Origin: Puniceicoccaceae bacterium
GTDB taxonomy: Bacteria; Verrucomicrobiota; Verrucomicrobiia; Opitutales; Coraliomargaritaceae
NCBI GenBank assembly: GCA_002729725.1
Contig: PBYS01000080.1
Span: forward strand, 1-44,425
Direction: 5' to 3'
DNA length: 44,425 nucleotides
Under the pieces are notes generated by a model. It ran no database searches. It had not been told where the DNA came from and saw only the letters and a program-made list of their open reading frames with translations. Below, piece after piece: positions 43,777 through 44,425 of the stretch (position 1 is the first letter of the stretch; each line of letters begins with the position of its first letter). A program made the position numbers and the translations under genes.

Positions 43777-43918
43777 TGGATGAATGCGGTGTGAAATAAG
43801 ACGCTCGCTGAACTCTTTGAGTGCGAACGATCAGATATAGCTAATGGAGATTGGCTGTGGTGGAAGGAAAAAAGCAGTCGAGGTTTGTCTGTGCGGGCGT
43901 GGCTGTCATGTTGCAGCT

Positions 43919-44425
43919 ATGGATTTACTTTTAGAGAACTCACTGAAGCCGATCGACTTGCTTGTTTTTGACTGTGATGGGGTGTTGCTGGAGTCGATGG
44001 CTGCCAAGATTGAGGCCTTTCGGCAGTGGGTGCCGGAGGCGCATGCCGCGCAGCGGGCGGCTTTTATGGAGATCGTGATGGCGGGCTTCGGAACGGCTCG
44101 AACGCAGCATATCCGCAGTTTCTATCAGGATCTGCTGGGGCAGTCAGTCTCAGAGCAGTTTCTTGTAGACGAAGTGGCTCGTTTTGCAGAGATCTGTGAG
44201 CCGCTTTGTGCTCAAGCGGATTGGCGCGTCGGCTCGCGCGAGTTTGTGCTGGCCTGTCGGGAGGCTGGGATCCCGCGTTACGTGCTTTCGGGCACGCCGC
44301 AGCCAGCGCTGGAGGCGATGATGGAATCCACTGGGGCCGCGGGCTTGTTTGATGTAATCATCGGTTCACCGCCAGCGAAACCTGAGAGTCTGACTCGCAT
44401 CTTAGCGGAGACGGGCACGCCCGCG
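43919..44425 (+). CDS. HAD-superfamily hydrolase, phosphoglycolate-phosphatase-like (3' end outside window)
   Basis: 169 codons are present and the frame runs off the right edge. HAD motif I is [13 protein letters not shown] with the nucleophile Asp and second Asp, motif II is YVLSGTP, motif III Lys lies in [10 protein letters not shown] helical cap separates motifs I and II. It is a phosphatase or phosphomutase of the phosphoglycolate-phosphatase type; the substrate is unknown. Confidence 0.85.
   Translation, partial: MDLLLENSLKPIDLLVFDCDGVLLESMAAKIEAFRQWVPEAHAAQRAAFMEIVMAGFGTARTQHIRSFYQDLLGQSVSEQFLVDEVARFAEICEPLCAQADWRVGSREFVLACREAGIPRYVLSGTPQPALEAMMESTGAAGLFDVIIGSPPAKPESLTRILAETGTPA

Overview
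The window looks like a chromosomal stretch of a Verrucomicrobiota bacterium, most likely a marine member of the Opitutae/Puniceicoccales group. This is an inference from gene content: PEP-CTERM sorted proteins, a DUF4838 glycosidase-like protein, an anaerobic sulfatase maturase, a stand-alone SWIB-domain protein, a DUF3127 protein and many genes without a Shine-Dalgarno sequence. Most of it is housekeeping DNA, with accessory or decaying patches between 10.9-12.3 kb, 14.6-15.4 kb and 16.6-19.0 kb.

Layout. 0-1 kb: tail of an unknown gene, a Cys-rich PAS protein and a 52-residue membrane protein. 1-3.1 kb (minus): YceH-like protein, Mn/Fe superoxide dismutase, TadA. 3.2-10.9 kb (plus): infA, an 8-bp tandem repeat, cysK, a lipoprotein, a DUF4838 protein and a SNF2 helicase. 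10.9-12.3 kb: a PEP-CTERM protein and a 560-bp patch with a broken reading frame and a new small ORF. 12.3-16.6 kb: DUF2254 membrane protein, SWIB protein, aroQ, a headless PEP-CTERM fragment, DUF3127 protein, nitroreductase. 16.6-19 kb: a sugar locus in decay, with a LacI regulator lacking its DNA-binding half, a GH31 glucosidase lacking most of its N-terminal domain, and an orphan hairpin. 19-26.9 kb: photolyase, then a minus-strand block of tatA, a lipoprotein, rpoD, dnaG and a TPR lipoprotein. 27-31 kb (plus): a DUF362-like protein, a lone nuoA, a three-domain EIIA/PK_C-like/DAC protein, trpA. 31-36 kb: hemE and hemF, a nucleoside-sugar epimerase-like protein, a carboxyltransferase without its biotin domain. 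36-44.4 kb: sulfatase maturase, tRNA-His, a damaged GIY-YIG gene, tex, three minor-pilin-like genes, gmk, a membrane protein and the start of a HAD phosphatase.

The most interesting gene is at 28781-30139. It joins a PTS EIIA type-2 domain with an intact phospho-accepting His, a pyruvate-kinase-C-terminal-like middle domain as in archaeal diadenylate cyclases, and a C-terminal diadenylate cyclase (DAC) domain. This would couple PTS phosphorylation state directly to c-di-AMP synthesis. Second is a DnaG primase that has lost three of its four zinc ligands. Other points of note are an SSB-like acidic tip on the DUF3127 protein, a histone-H1-like Lys/Ala tail on RpoD, the near absence of Shine-Dalgarno sequences, and short tandem repeats placed directly at stop codons.
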